A stretch of DNA of 64,000 nt from JANNBN01 sp031430595 (GTDB taxonomy: Bacteria > Actinomycetota > Acidimicrobiia > Acidimicrobiales > JANYDT01). Both the position numbers and the translations under genes were made by a program. The stretch lies in assembly GCA_031430595.1 (NCBI GenBank), contig JANPBU010000024.1, forward strand, positions 1-64,000, read 5' to 3'. Below, piece by piece: positions 14,549 through 22,424 of this stretch. Each line of letters begins with the position of its first letter. The stretch's first letter is position 1. Below the pieces are notes generated by a model. That model saw only the letters and a list, made by a program, of their open reading frames with translations, was not told the origin of the DNA and did not search any database.

Positions 14549-16993
14549 ATGCGTGTATCTCTTTCTTGGCTTCGCGAGTTGGTTCCGGTTACCCAGTCGG
14601 TCGAAGAACTCACGGCCGCGTTCGATTCGCTTGGCCTGGTCGTTGAGGGTGTCGAGCATGTGGGCGGCGCAAACCTCACCGGTATCATTACCGCCGAAGT
14701 TGTCGCGATTAGGCCCCATCCAAACGCCGACAAAATTCGACTCGTAGACGTACGTACGGTTACAGATGGTGAAGTACTTCCACAAATCGCGTGCGGTGCC
14801 TGGAATTTCAACGTGGGTGACCGTATCCCGCTGGCAACACTTGGCACCACGATGCCCAATGGGATGAAGATTGAGGCGCGAAAGTTGCGCGGCGAAATGT
14901 CCAACGGAATGTTGTGTTCAGCCCGCGAACTTGAACTTTCTGATGACCACGATGGCATCTGGATTCTTCCGTCAGACACCCCGCTCGGGTTGCCGATCGT
15001 TGAAGCGCTCGGGCTAAAACCCGACGTGGTGTTTGACCTGTCGGTAGAGGCGAATCGGCCCGATGCAATGTCGATGCGTGGGGTAGCGCGTGACCTTGCA
15101 GCCAAGCTTGGCCTTCCAGCGAAAGACCCAGCTGCTGACCTGTACATCAAGGGGCTATACGACACACCGAACCGCAGCGTAGATACCGTTACAGCGGGTG
15201 ACCTATGCGACCGATTGACGACCACGATCATTGAAGGCGTCCGGATCGTCGATTCGCCGCAGTGGGTACAAGATCGCCTGGTGATGGCTGGCATGCGTCC
15301 GATTTCGAATTTGGTTGATGCCTCGAACTACGTGATGTTTGAACTCGGCATCCCTTCGCATGCGTTCGATCTTGACAAGCTTGCCGGGGAATGCATTGGG
15401 GTTCGGTGGGCTGTTGACGGTGAACAGATCGTTACCCTCGACGGACAAACACGAACACTTTCTGTCGGTTCAGCCGGTGCGGTCGGCATCGATGGGGCGA
15501 CACCGAACGAGCATCTCCGAGACGGTGTGGTTGTTGACGGTAACGATGTGCCGGTGGCTATCGCAGGGGTGATGGGCGGACACGAAACCGAAGTCACGTC
15601 AGCAACAACTCGGCTGCTTCTAGAGATTGCGCACTGGTCGCCAATGGCGATCGCTCGATCGTCGAAACGACTCAACCTTCGTTCTGAAGCGAGCGCTCGA
15701 TTCGAGCGGAATACTGACGAGCAAGCATCAAGCCCCGCTGCGATTCGTTTCATCGAAATTTGTCGCGAAACGTGCCCCGATCTTCGGGTCGCCAACTTCG
15801 ACAGTTTCTACAGTGCAGGGGTTCCGGCAGCCCGAGTCGTTCGGGTACGCACGGAGCGTACCAACCTGCTGCTCGGAACCAACCTCGACGACGCAACTGT
15901 CGCATCGCTTATTGCGCCCATTGGTTTCAACTCGACACTTGTTTCGCCCGGTCAACTCGATGTCACAATCCCGTCGTGGCGTACCGATTGCGAACTTGAA
16001 GTGAACGTGATTGAAGAAGTTGGCCGACACTTCGGGTACGACAACATCAAACGAGTTGTGCCGCTCAGCCCAACCGTTGGTCGCCTTACGCAAACCCAGA
16101 AAGACCGTCGACTCGTTCGTTCGATTCTTGTTGGTCAGGGCCTCGATGAAGTATGGACACCTACCATGATTGGTGACGTTGAACTCACCGATGCCGGGGT
16201 CGGAACCGATCGAACGGTTCGTCTCTCTAATCCGTTAGTAATCGAAGAAGCCGTGATGCGGCCAGGCCTCCTGGTCGGTGCCCTCAGGGTGTTGCGCCAC
16301 AACTCAAATCACCGAAACCCAGCAATTCGGATGTTTGAACTGGGTCACGTGTTCGGGCCTCCACGTCCACGCCAAATTGTTCCGTACGAACGCGAGTATC
16401 TGTCAGTGGCATTGGCTGGTGATGGCGACGATGCTCTGTCAGCGCGCAGAGTATTTAATTCAATTGTGTCTGCGCTTGGGGTGGTGCCGTCAGCGGTGTT
16501 AATCGAACCAGATGATTCCATTGCTGGGATGCACCCAACCCGTTCGGCTCGCATCGTTGGTGCCGGAACCGGTTTCCCAATCGGGGCGTTTGGCGAGATT
16601 GACCCTGATGTGTTAACCAAGTGGGGGATTGATCGGCGGGTTGGTTGGCTTACGTTCGATCTCGGAAACCTGTGCAATTTGCCTCGCCGCGGCCCGCATC
16701 TCGAGGCATTTTCGAAGTACCCGTCATCGGATGTTGACTTTGCGTTTGTTACCCGGAACGTGGTCGCGGCCGGCGCATTGATTGGCGCGCTGCGAGAGGC
16801 GGCTGGAGACCTGTGCGAAACCGTTTCTTTGTTCGATGTATATCGAGGAAAGGGTGTGGTCGATGGGTCGCGTTCGTTGGCCGTCAGGCTTCGCCTGGTT
16901 GCTTCAGACCGAACCCTGACCGACGCAGACCAACTTGGTGTTCGTGAACGATGCATCGCAGCCGCAGCCGTTCTCGGCGCTGCCCTGCGGTAA
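14549..16993 (+). CDS. pheT: Phenylalanyl-tRNA synthetase beta subunit
   Basis: An 814-residue subunit with the expected domains: an N-terminal tRNA-binding OB fold (about 40-150, with RPHPNADKIRLVDV), the B3/B4 editing region (about 210-380), the B5 domain, a class II core-like domain, and the C-terminal anticodon-binding ferredoxin-like domain (from about 720, SKYPSSDVDFAFV). It hydrolyses mischarged Tyr-tRNAPhe through B3/B4. It is co-transcribed with pheS. Confidence 0.97.
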   Translation: MRVSLSWLRELVPVTQSVEELTAAFDSLGLVVEGVEHVGGANLTGIITAEVVAIRPHPNADKIRLVDVRTVTDGEVLPQIACGAWNFNVGDRIPLATLGTTMPNGMKIEARKLRGEMSNGMLCSARELELSDDHDGIWILPSDTPLGLPIVEALGLKPDVVFDLSVEANRPDAMSMRGVARDLAAKLGLPAKDPAADLYIKGLYDTPNRSVDTVTAGDLCDRLTTTIIEGVRIVDSPQWVQDRLVMAGMRPISNLVDASNYVMFELGIPSHAFDLDKLAGECIGVRWAVDGEQIVTLDGQTRTLSVGSAGAVGIDGATPNEHLRDGVVVDGNDVPVAIAGVMGGHETEVTSATTRLLLEIAHWSPMAIARSSKRLNLRSEASARFERNTDEQASSPAAIRFIEICRETCPDLRVANFDSFYSAGVPAARVVRVRTERTNLLLGTNLDDATVASLIAPIGFNSTLVSPGQLDVTIPSWRTDCELEVNVIEEVGRHFGYDNIKRVVPLSPTVGRLTQTQKDRRLVRSILVGQGLDEVWTPTMIGDVELTDAGVGTDRTVRLSNPLVIEEAVMRPGLLVGALRVLRHNSNHRNPAIRMFELGHVFGPPRPRQIVPYEREYLSVALAGDGDDALSARRVFNSIVSALGVVPSAVLIEPDDSIAGMHPTRSARIVGAGTGFPIGAFGEIDPDVLTKWGIDRRVGWLTFDLGNLCNLPRRGPHLEAFSKYPSSDVDFAFVTRNVVAAGALIGALREAAGDLCETVSLFDVYRGKGVVDGSRSLAVRLRLVASDRTLTDADQLGVRERCIAAAAVLGAALR

Positions 16994-17017
16994 CTGCATT
17001 CGGCGCAAAGCTTATGG

Positions 17018-17923
17018 CTACAGCTGACGAAGACTGCGGAGCCCGAGGGTCATCGTGGTGCCGATTGCTATGGCCGAGCAGGGCCCTTCATGCCCGATGG
17101 AACTTGTCTCGTATACAGGGATTTTCAGATCGGCCAACCGATCGATGAATACAGCGCGCATACTGTCTGATGTCGTGGGGTCTTGTGCAAACGAGAATCT
17201 TCCCAGTACACAACCCTTGACACCGTGTAGGAACCCGGCCTGTCGCCATTGGGTGAGCATTCGATCGACCCGGTACGGTGCTTCGTTGACGTCTTCGAAC
17301 ACCACGATGCGCCCATCAAGGTTAGGAAACCACGGTGTGCCAATGAGCGCAGTAGCTACCGAGAGGTTTCCTGCAATGACCGGGCCGCTAACGACGGTTC
17401 GAGGGCCGCATAGATGGCTGACCTTGAGCGGCGTCAGCGGTCGCCCGTGCAGCAAGTCAATCAGCCGGTCAGCGGATGATCCGACATCGTATGTGCCGAG
17501 GGTTTTCAGGCACGGGCCGTGTACACCACCAACGTGGAGGGGATTCGTCGCAACCTGAGCCCAGAGCAGTGCCGTTGCGTCTGAGTACCCAACAAGCGGT
17601 GTCGTTCTCTGTTGCGCGAGAAGCCGAGTCATGCTTTGTGATTCGAGCAGCCGGGTGGTTCCATAACCACCACGGGTAAAGATCACAGCATCGTAAGTTT
17701 GCAGAGCAGTCATGAGGGCTGTTGCTCGCTGTCGGTCGGTACCGGCGAGAAATGCTGGCCCGAGCGAAGAAGCAAGCGGACCTACAACGTCAACAACCCA
17801 TCCCTCACGCTCTAGCCGCTCAATACCGACAGACAAACTGGCAGCGTCTTCAATGGGTCCGGCGGGGGAGATGGCGGCGATTCGGGCACCAGCGCGAAGT
17901 GCCGGGTAGGTCGAAGCTGTCAC
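17018..17923 (-). CDS. LD-carboxypeptidase (peptidase S66)
   Basis: A 301-residue serine peptidase of the LdcA/MccF family, which trims the terminal D-Ala of tetrapeptides during murein recycling, or inactivates microcin-like peptides. The nucleophile Ser is in GYSDATALLW, the catalytic Glu in VFEDVNEAPYRVDRML and the His in SSIGHEGPCSAIAIG. The oxyanion loop reads RGGYGTTRLL. The GTG at 17923 overlaps the stop of the upstream small gene as GTGA, which suggests coupled translation and fixes the start. A longer ORF to 18034 is rejected. Confidence 0.88.
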   Translation of the reverse strand: MTASTYPALRAGARIAAISPAGPIEDAASLSVGIERLEREGWVVDVVGPLASSLGPAFLAGTDRQRATALMTALQTYDAVIFTRGGYGTTRLLESQSMTRLLAQQRTTPLVGYSDATALLWAQVATNPLHVGGVHGPCLKTLGTYDVGSSADRLIDLLHGRPLTPLKVSHLCGPRTVVSGPVIAGNLSVATALIGTPWFPNLDGRIVVFEDVNEAPYRVDRMLTQWRQAGFLHGVKGCVLGRFSFAQDPTTSDSMRAVFIDRLADLKIPVYETSSIGHEGPCSAIAIGTTMTLGLRSLRQL

Positions 17924-18207
17924 CCTGCAACAAGCGCGATAGTCGGAATGTGGTACTCGACCTCGCAGGGTAAAGCGATAAGCGCGATGCGAGATATCCG
18001 GTCGGTGCGAATTGAGAGGTGGCGCACAGACCACGGATCAAGTCGTATGGCTCGACCCATCTCAACGCTGAAGAAGGTGGTTAGCGCGCCTTCGGGGGCG
18101 TACCCATCGACCGAATCGACGAGTTCTGATGATCCATCTGTGAGTTGCACCTCGAATCTCATAGATGCAACCGTAAACCACTGAACCTGTGGATCGTAAG
18201 ACCCCAT
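17920..18207 (-). CDS. Small conserved-looking hypothetical protein
   Basis: A 95-residue protein (80 if the ATG at 18162 is used) beginning MGSYDPQVQWFTVASMRFEV. The body reads as an alternating beta-type small domain (FEVQLTDGSSELVDSVDGYA, then TTFFSVE, then DPWSVRHLSIRTDRISRIA). It has no signal peptide, membrane helix or Cys except one near the end. It begins 13 bp after the blh stop and overlaps the ldcA start by four bases, so it is an operon member between them. I know no function. Confidence 0.65.
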   Translation of the reverse strand: MGSYDPQVQWFTVASMRFEVQLTDGSSELVDSVDGYAPEGALTTFFSVEMGRAIRLDPWSVRHLSIRTDRISRIALIALPCEVEYHIPTIALVAG

Positions 18208-18220
18208 TTCATGTGGACAA

Positions 18221-19144
18221 CTAGTGGACGACGTCGTTGGTTCCGTTGCTCGACCGGCAGTCTGGGAGTCGACGCGGGGCCAATAGCGTGACAACAAGGT
18301 GCGGAATGGTGAGGGCCGCGAGGCCGATAAACACCACTCGGACTGCAACGACGAACGACGGCTCGACGAACATCCACGTAAGAAGTCCGACTGTCACGGT
18401 CGCGACCGAAGCAACAACGGCCGGAATGAGCATTTTTTTGTTGACTTGTGTTGCCATCATGTGACGTGGGCCGTGCCAGACAGCGAAGTACATCGAAAAT
18501 GAAATGAGCGGAGTCGCGAATGTTCCTAAAGCAAGCAGACATATGAGTTCTGCCAACCCAATCCACTGGTGAGATCGCACGTGAGCGACCATAGTGACGA
18601 GCGCCGCTGGAAGCGCGACAGCCAGGGCGACGAAACCCCAAAGTTGCACGGTCTCGACGCTGAGACTGACACGGCCGAAGAGTAGAGCTTGAAAGATGGG
18701 ATGAACGGTCTCGGCGTGTGTAGCAAGGGGCAAGCTCAGCACCAGCCCGCCAGTCGCGATGGCCCGCGCAACTTGTAAGTGCGAAGAGAAATCGAAACCG
18801 GCAGTGTCACCAGCGCCGAAGTGAAACCACGAAATGAGAAGAAACACGACCAAACCAATGAGGGGCTGTACAAACCAGGCGGCCACGGCCGTGCCGAAAG
18901 CAATGGCGTACATTGGAAAAAAGAGTGCCCAATGGGTGAGTTTCGGCCCGATGGCAACGTCGAGCGCCCCATGCGGCATTCCGAGAGCAACCGCGATTGA
19001 CATAATGAGCAAGGTGCTCATGGACGACGGATGCCAACCGGCGAAGGTTGCAAGGGCCGTAATGCCACTGAGGGCAACGGCGAATCGGGCGTGCAGTGTT
19101 CGGGGTACAAGTGTACTGCCGACAGATTGTGTCGAACCATGCAT
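18221..19144 (-). CDS. blh: Brp/Blh-type beta-carotene 15,15'-dioxygenase
   Basis: A 307-residue integral membrane protein with seven or eight hydrophobic segments. It has the family's His-rich motifs: GMPHGALDVA, SWFHFGAGD, YFAVWHGPRHM and IPHLVV, which together bind the catalytic iron. Blh splits beta-carotene into two retinals, the chromophore of microbial rhodopsins. A perfect AAGGAG six bases upstream supports the ATG at 19144 over an ORF start at 19162. No rhodopsin or carotenoid gene is in the window. It sits in a minus-strand gene run behind DNA alkylation repair genes. Confidence 0.9.
   Translation of the reverse strand: MHGSTQSVGSTLVPRTLHARFAVALSGITALATFAGWHPSSMSTLLIMSIAVALGMPHGALDVAIGPKLTHWALFFPMYAIAFGTAVAAWFVQPLIGLVVFLLISWFHFGAGDTAGFDFSSHLQVARAIATGGLVLSLPLATHAETVHPIFQALLFGRVSLSVETVQLWGFVALAVALPAALVTMVAHVRSHQWIGLAELICLLALGTFATPLISFSMYFAVWHGPRHMMATQVNKKMLIPAVVASVATVTVGLLTWMFVEPSFVVAVRVVFIGLAALTIPHLVVTLLAPRRLPDCRSSNGTNDVVH
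18240..18264 (-). repeat. 25-bp 3'-end element, copy 2
   Basis: On the plus strand this reads GTTCCGTTGCTCGACCGGCA then GTCTG. It lies inside the last 15 codons of blh, so it points against that gene. It matches the copies after rplT and after the ABC permease gene at 60 kb. Confidence 0.6.
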
Positions 19145-19208
19145 GTGTTCTCCTTCGACCAAAGCGTGCCAAAGGTTGACTTGCTACCAATAGTTGTGAT
19201 GTCGACGA

Positions 19209-19802
19209 CTAAAACAGGGTTGCCTCGCCCTGCTGTTTTACGGGTATCGCACCCTCATGGCGGAGTAGCCACTCTTTGGTTGCCAGACCACCCCCAAACC
19301 CCGTAAGTGAACCATTTGCGCCGATGACCCGGTGGCATGGCACAACAATCGCCAGCGGATTGCGGCCGTTTGCTGATCCAATTGCTCGTACAGCAGCCGG
19401 TTTGTCTATTTGGGCGGCCTGTTGCCCATAACTGCGAGTTTCCCCATACGGAATCGTTAAAAGCCCGGCCCACGCCATGCGCTGAAAGACGGTTCCCGCC
19501 GGTCGTAGCGGAAGATCAAATGTGGTGCGTAAACCGCCGAAGTACTCGCCAAGTTGAGAAGCACAACGTTCAAAAATGGGGTGATCTTTGACGTTTACGA
19601 CAGTTTCGTCGGCATCAAAGTACGTACGCATATCGCCGCGGCCCGGTTCAACGTCGAACAGGATGGCGATGAGTGCGCCGTCGGGTTGATCTGCAGTCGC
19701 AACGGGGTCAACATACAGGTGGATCGGGCCGACAGGGCTGTCGACGACTGTATGCAGTGAACTTATTATTGAGGTGTTTATTGAGGTGTTTACTGATTTC
19801 AT
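19209..19802 (-). CDS. ogt: Methylated-DNA-protein-cysteine methyltransferase
   Basis: A 197-residue suicide repair protein that moves O6-alkyl groups from guanine to its own Cys. The active site is VVPCHRVIGANGSLTGFGGG, and the recognition helix is in AAVRAIGSANGRNP. The N-terminal domain (about 1-100) is variable, as usual. The ATG at 19802 overlaps the stop of the adaA-alkA fusion gene as ATGA, which selects this start over an ORF reaching 19901 and indicates translational coupling. Confidence 0.93.
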   Translation of the reverse strand: MKSVNTSINTSIISSLHTVVDSPVGPIHLYVDPVATADQPDGALIAILFDVEPGRGDMRTYFDADETVVNVKDHPIFERCASQLGEYFGGLRTTFDLPLRPAGTVFQRMAWAGLLTIPYGETRSYGQQAAQIDKPAAVRAIGSANGRNPLAIVVPCHRVIGANGSLTGFGGGLATKEWLLRHEGAIPVKQQGEATLF

Positions 19803-21343
19803 ACATTCACCGATTCCTTTCTTTTGTGTTGCGGCAGCGGACACGACGCCCAAAGGAGTTGTGTCACATATGAACGAAAGGGGCTGAATTGTTTCCCCCA
19901 CATGGCGAGATCTTTCGAGGTATGGGCGATGCCGAGCGCCTTAGCCCCGTTCAACACGGCAAGGTCATCGTCAAGCAATACGTCGGGGTCGCTCAGGGCC
20001 CGCATGGTGATGTACCCGGCGGTCCACCTTCCAATTCCTCGGAGGGCCATCAACGACGATCGCGCCTGATCTCGGTCGGCTCCGATCGACAGATCGACCG
20101 TTCCGTCATCAAGAGCGGACGCCAGCCCAATAAGGGCCCGGGCCCTGGCCGTTGGGATGCCAATATCCTCAGGTGCAAGGCCAGCCAACTCCGACATTGT
20201 TGGAAAAAGATGGGTGACTCCGGTTAGGTCGACATGCACCATTTCGCGGGGAAGTTCACGGCCAACTTTGGCACTCAACCGGGCGGCAAGGGTGCGGGCT
20301 GCCGCGACCGAAACTTGTTGCCCGAGTACCGCTCGTATCGCTAACTCGTTTGCCTCGATGGCTCCGGGTGCCCTGCGGCCAGGATATCTATTGACTACGT
20401 CTCGAAGGATCGGATCAACACTCAGCAGTTCTGCGACCGTGTTCGAGTCAGTGTCTAGATCAAAAAGTCGGCGAACCCTCGCAACGACCGTGGTCAAATC
20501 GTTGAGTGACGATAGGGTGACCCTTAATTGCAAACAACCTTGCTCGTGAGATCTCACTGCGAGGACTGCTGGGCCACTTTCCAACATAAGACTGCGCGCA
20601 TACAGAAAACCATCGAGACCGTGATCCGTTTGCTCAACCAAAGGTAGCGAACGAGTTGAAAGGAACCCAAACAGGGCAGTGTCATCGAAGGGTTGACGCG
20701 TGGTGAGTCGAAGGGTAACCGTCGGGGCAAGTATCGATTCGGAGCGGTCGGTGCCGCCGGTGCGGTCAGGTCGAAGGGCCTTTGGTGTCGAGGTTCGAAG
20801 CTCGGTTGGCGACGATGCGTACACTTCACGAAGGGTTTCGTTGAACTGACGGATGCTGGCGAACCCGGCGGCAAAGGCGATCTCACCGAATGGCATCTGA
20901 GTGGTTTCGATCAGGGTTCGGGCGGTACTCGCCCGTTGAGCACGAGCAAGTGCGAGTGGGCCTGCACCAAGGTGCTCGGTAAGTACACGGGTCAGGTGGC
21001 GTTCGCTCACGTACAGCCGTTCGGCTAGGCCGAGAACGCCGACTCGGTCGATCGTTCCTTCATCAATCAGTCGCACGGCGCGACCTAGCAAGTCATCTCG
21101 TGAACTCCAAGGCACATTCCCAATTGTGTCTGGCCGACATCGTTTGCAGGCGCGAAGACCCGATTGTTGAGCGGCCGCTGCACTGGGATGAAAGTCGATG
21201 TTTTTGCGAAGTGGCAACACCGGTGTAGGGCAACTCGGTCGGCAGTAAATGCCGGTAGTTCGTACCCCGATGAAAAACCGGCCGTCGAAACGACGATCTC
21301 TCGCCTGCATGGCCCGCCAACATTGGTCATCGTCGAGTCGCAT
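19799..21343 (-). CDS. alkA: AdaA-AlkA fusion: alkylation sensor and DNA glycosylase
   Basis: A 514-residue two-function protein like the mycobacterial AdaA-AlkA. Residues about 1-75 form the Ada zinc domain with four Cys (GIYCRPSC and ACKRCRPD), where one Cys takes a methyl group from DNA phosphotriesters and turns the protein into an activator. An AraC-type helix-turn-helix pair follows (about 85-185), then AlkA N-terminal and HhH-GPD glycosylase domains (about 200-505) with GIGRWTAGYITMRAL and catalytic Asp in DVLLDDDLAV. It excises 3-methyladenine and similar lesions. It is the first gene of the run with ogt and probably regulates both. Confidence 0.93.
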   Translation of the reverse strand: MRLDDDQCWRAMQARDRRFDGRFFIGVRTTGIYCRPSCPTPVLPLRKNIDFHPSAAAAQQSGLRACKRCRPDTIGNVPWSSRDDLLGRAVRLIDEGTIDRVGVLGLAERLYVSERHLTRVLTEHLGAGPLALARAQRASTARTLIETTQMPFGEIAFAAGFASIRQFNETLREVYASSPTELRTSTPKALRPDRTGGTDRSESILAPTVTLRLTTRQPFDDTALFGFLSTRSLPLVEQTDHGLDGFLYARSLMLESGPAVLAVRSHEQGCLQLRVTLSSLNDLTTVVARVRRLFDLDTDSNTVAELLSVDPILRDVVNRYPGRRAPGAIEANELAIRAVLGQQVSVAAARTLAARLSAKVGRELPREMVHVDLTGVTHLFPTMSELAGLAPEDIGIPTARARALIGLASALDDGTVDLSIGADRDQARSSLMALRGIGRWTAGYITMRALSDPDVLLDDDLAVLNGAKALGIAHTSKDLAMWGKQFSPFRSYVTQLLWASCPLPQHKRKESVNV

Positions 21344-21508
21344 AGCGCCAGTGTGGCAGGCACGGTCGTATTCGGCTAGCGGAAATCAGACATCAGCATC
21401 AGCCGACCTCAGCATCAGCCGTCAACCGCCCGCCAACGACCCTCTAACCGCACGCCACGCCCAAAAGGTTGAGCTTGCCACGTCGTTTAGGCGATGGTGT
21501 GTGGTTTG

Positions 21509-21514
21509 TAGAGT
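21509..21514 (+). promoter_or_regulatory. -10 element, likely leaderless start
   Basis: TAGAGT followed by six bases and the GTG at 21521, with no ribosome-binding site. Confidence 0.4.
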
Positions 21515-21520
21515 GTTTGT

Positions 21521-21823
21521 GTGGCTTCAGCACTTGGGAAATGGGTAATCGAGCGCAAACTTCGATTGGTGACGACCCGCCTCAAAGGGGTTGATGCAGA
21601 AATTCGCGAACTCTCTGAGCAGTCGTTGACGTTGCGCGACGACGCAGCAGACGCACAAGGTGATGCGTTGATAGGTGGTCCGTCGGAGGCTCAATCAGCC
21701 AGAGATGCCCAACGTCACCTTGAAAAAGCCACTAGCCGGTTAGTCGAATTGAACACCGAGTCACAACAACTTCGAGGTAAGCAAGACGAGTTACTTGACC
21801 AGATGGGTGGCGGTTCGTGGTGA
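21521..21823 (+). CDS. Coiled-coil hypothetical protein
   Basis: A 100-residue charged protein, without Cys, predicted to be mostly helix. Two long heptad-like stretches (about 10-45, LVTTRLKGVDAEIRELSEQS, and 60-95, RHLEKATSRLVELNTESQQL) are joined by a Gly-containing turn, suggesting an antiparallel coiled-coil hairpin. Its stop overlaps the likely GTG start of pdtaR (GTGA at 21820-21823), so the two are co-translated. A partner role for the response regulator is possible but unproven. Confidence 0.7.
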   Translation: MASALGKWVIERKLRLVTTRLKGVDAEIRELSEQSLTLRDDAADAQGDALIGGPSEAQSARDAQRHLEKATSRLVELNTESQQLRGKQDELLDQMGGGSW

Positions 21824-22395
21824 CAAAAAGCCCGCTGAGGGTGGTTGTCGCCGAAGATGAGGCAATCATCAGGCTCGACCTGGTGGAGATGCTGACGGAA
21901 GAAGGCTATGCGGTAGTCGGCGAGACTGGTCGAGGTGACGAGGTGTTTGCGTTGGTAAACGACCTGCGACCTGATTTGGTCATGATGGACGTAAAGATGC
22001 CCGGTTTAGACGGTCTATCCGCGGCCAAACTCATTAACGATGACCGACTATGCGCAGTCGTCATTCTTACTGCGTTTAGCCAACGTGAACTGATCGAGAC
22101 CGCCCGTGATGCCGGGGTGATGGCTTACCTGGTCAAGCCGTTCAACCAAGCTGAGGTAGTCGCCGCGATAGAAGTCGCTGCGTATCGGTTCGCAGAAATG
22201 TCTGCCATTGCCAGCGAAGCTGCATCGTTGGAAGAACAACTGGCAACTCGAAAACTCGTTGATCGGGCCAAGGCGAAGTTGCAGGCGACAGGCTTGTCCG
22301 AAGGCGATGCGTTCCGTCAGTTGCAGAAGCAAGCAATGGATCTTCGTACATCGATGCGGGCGGTTGCCCAACTTGTGGTCGATTCGACCGATTGA
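21820..22395 (+). CDS. pdtaR: ANTAR-domain response regulator (PdtaR-like)
   Basis: A 191-residue regulator. The receiver domain (about 5-120) has the acidic pair in AEDEA and the phospho-acceptor Asp in LVMMDVKMPG. The C-terminal ANTAR domain (about 130-190, AKAKLQATGLSEGDAFRQLQ) binds paired RNA hairpins to cause antitermination or block translation. In M. tuberculosis PdtaR (Rv1626) works with the kinase PdtaS. The gene before polA matches mycobacterial order. No PdtaS-type kinase is in the window. A GTG one codon upstream (21817) is also possible. Confidence 0.9.
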   Translation: MTKSPLRVVVAEDEAIIRLDLVEMLTEEGYAVVGETGRGDEVFALVNDLRPDLVMMDVKMPGLDGLSAAKLINDDRLCAVVILTAFSQRELIETARDAGVMAYLVKPFNQAEVVAAIEVAAYRFAEMSAIASEAASLEEQLATRKLVDRAKAKLQATGLSEGDAFRQLQKQAMDLRTSMRAVAQLVVDSTD

Positions 22396-22411
22396 TTGCT
22401 GAATGATCTCG

Positions 22412-22417
22412 TAACAT
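22412..22417 (+). promoter_or_regulatory. -10 element of polA (leaderless)
   Basis: TAACAT then seven bases then the polA ATG at 22425, with no Shine-Dalgarno sequence. polA can therefore be transcribed independently of pdtaR. Confidence 0.5.
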
Positions 22418-22424
22418 CACGGGT

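Noticed and set aside
17018..19144. Rhodopsin gene accompanying blh
   Set aside because: No seven-helix protein with a retinal-binding Lys motif was found in any reading frame provided near blh or elsewhere in the window.
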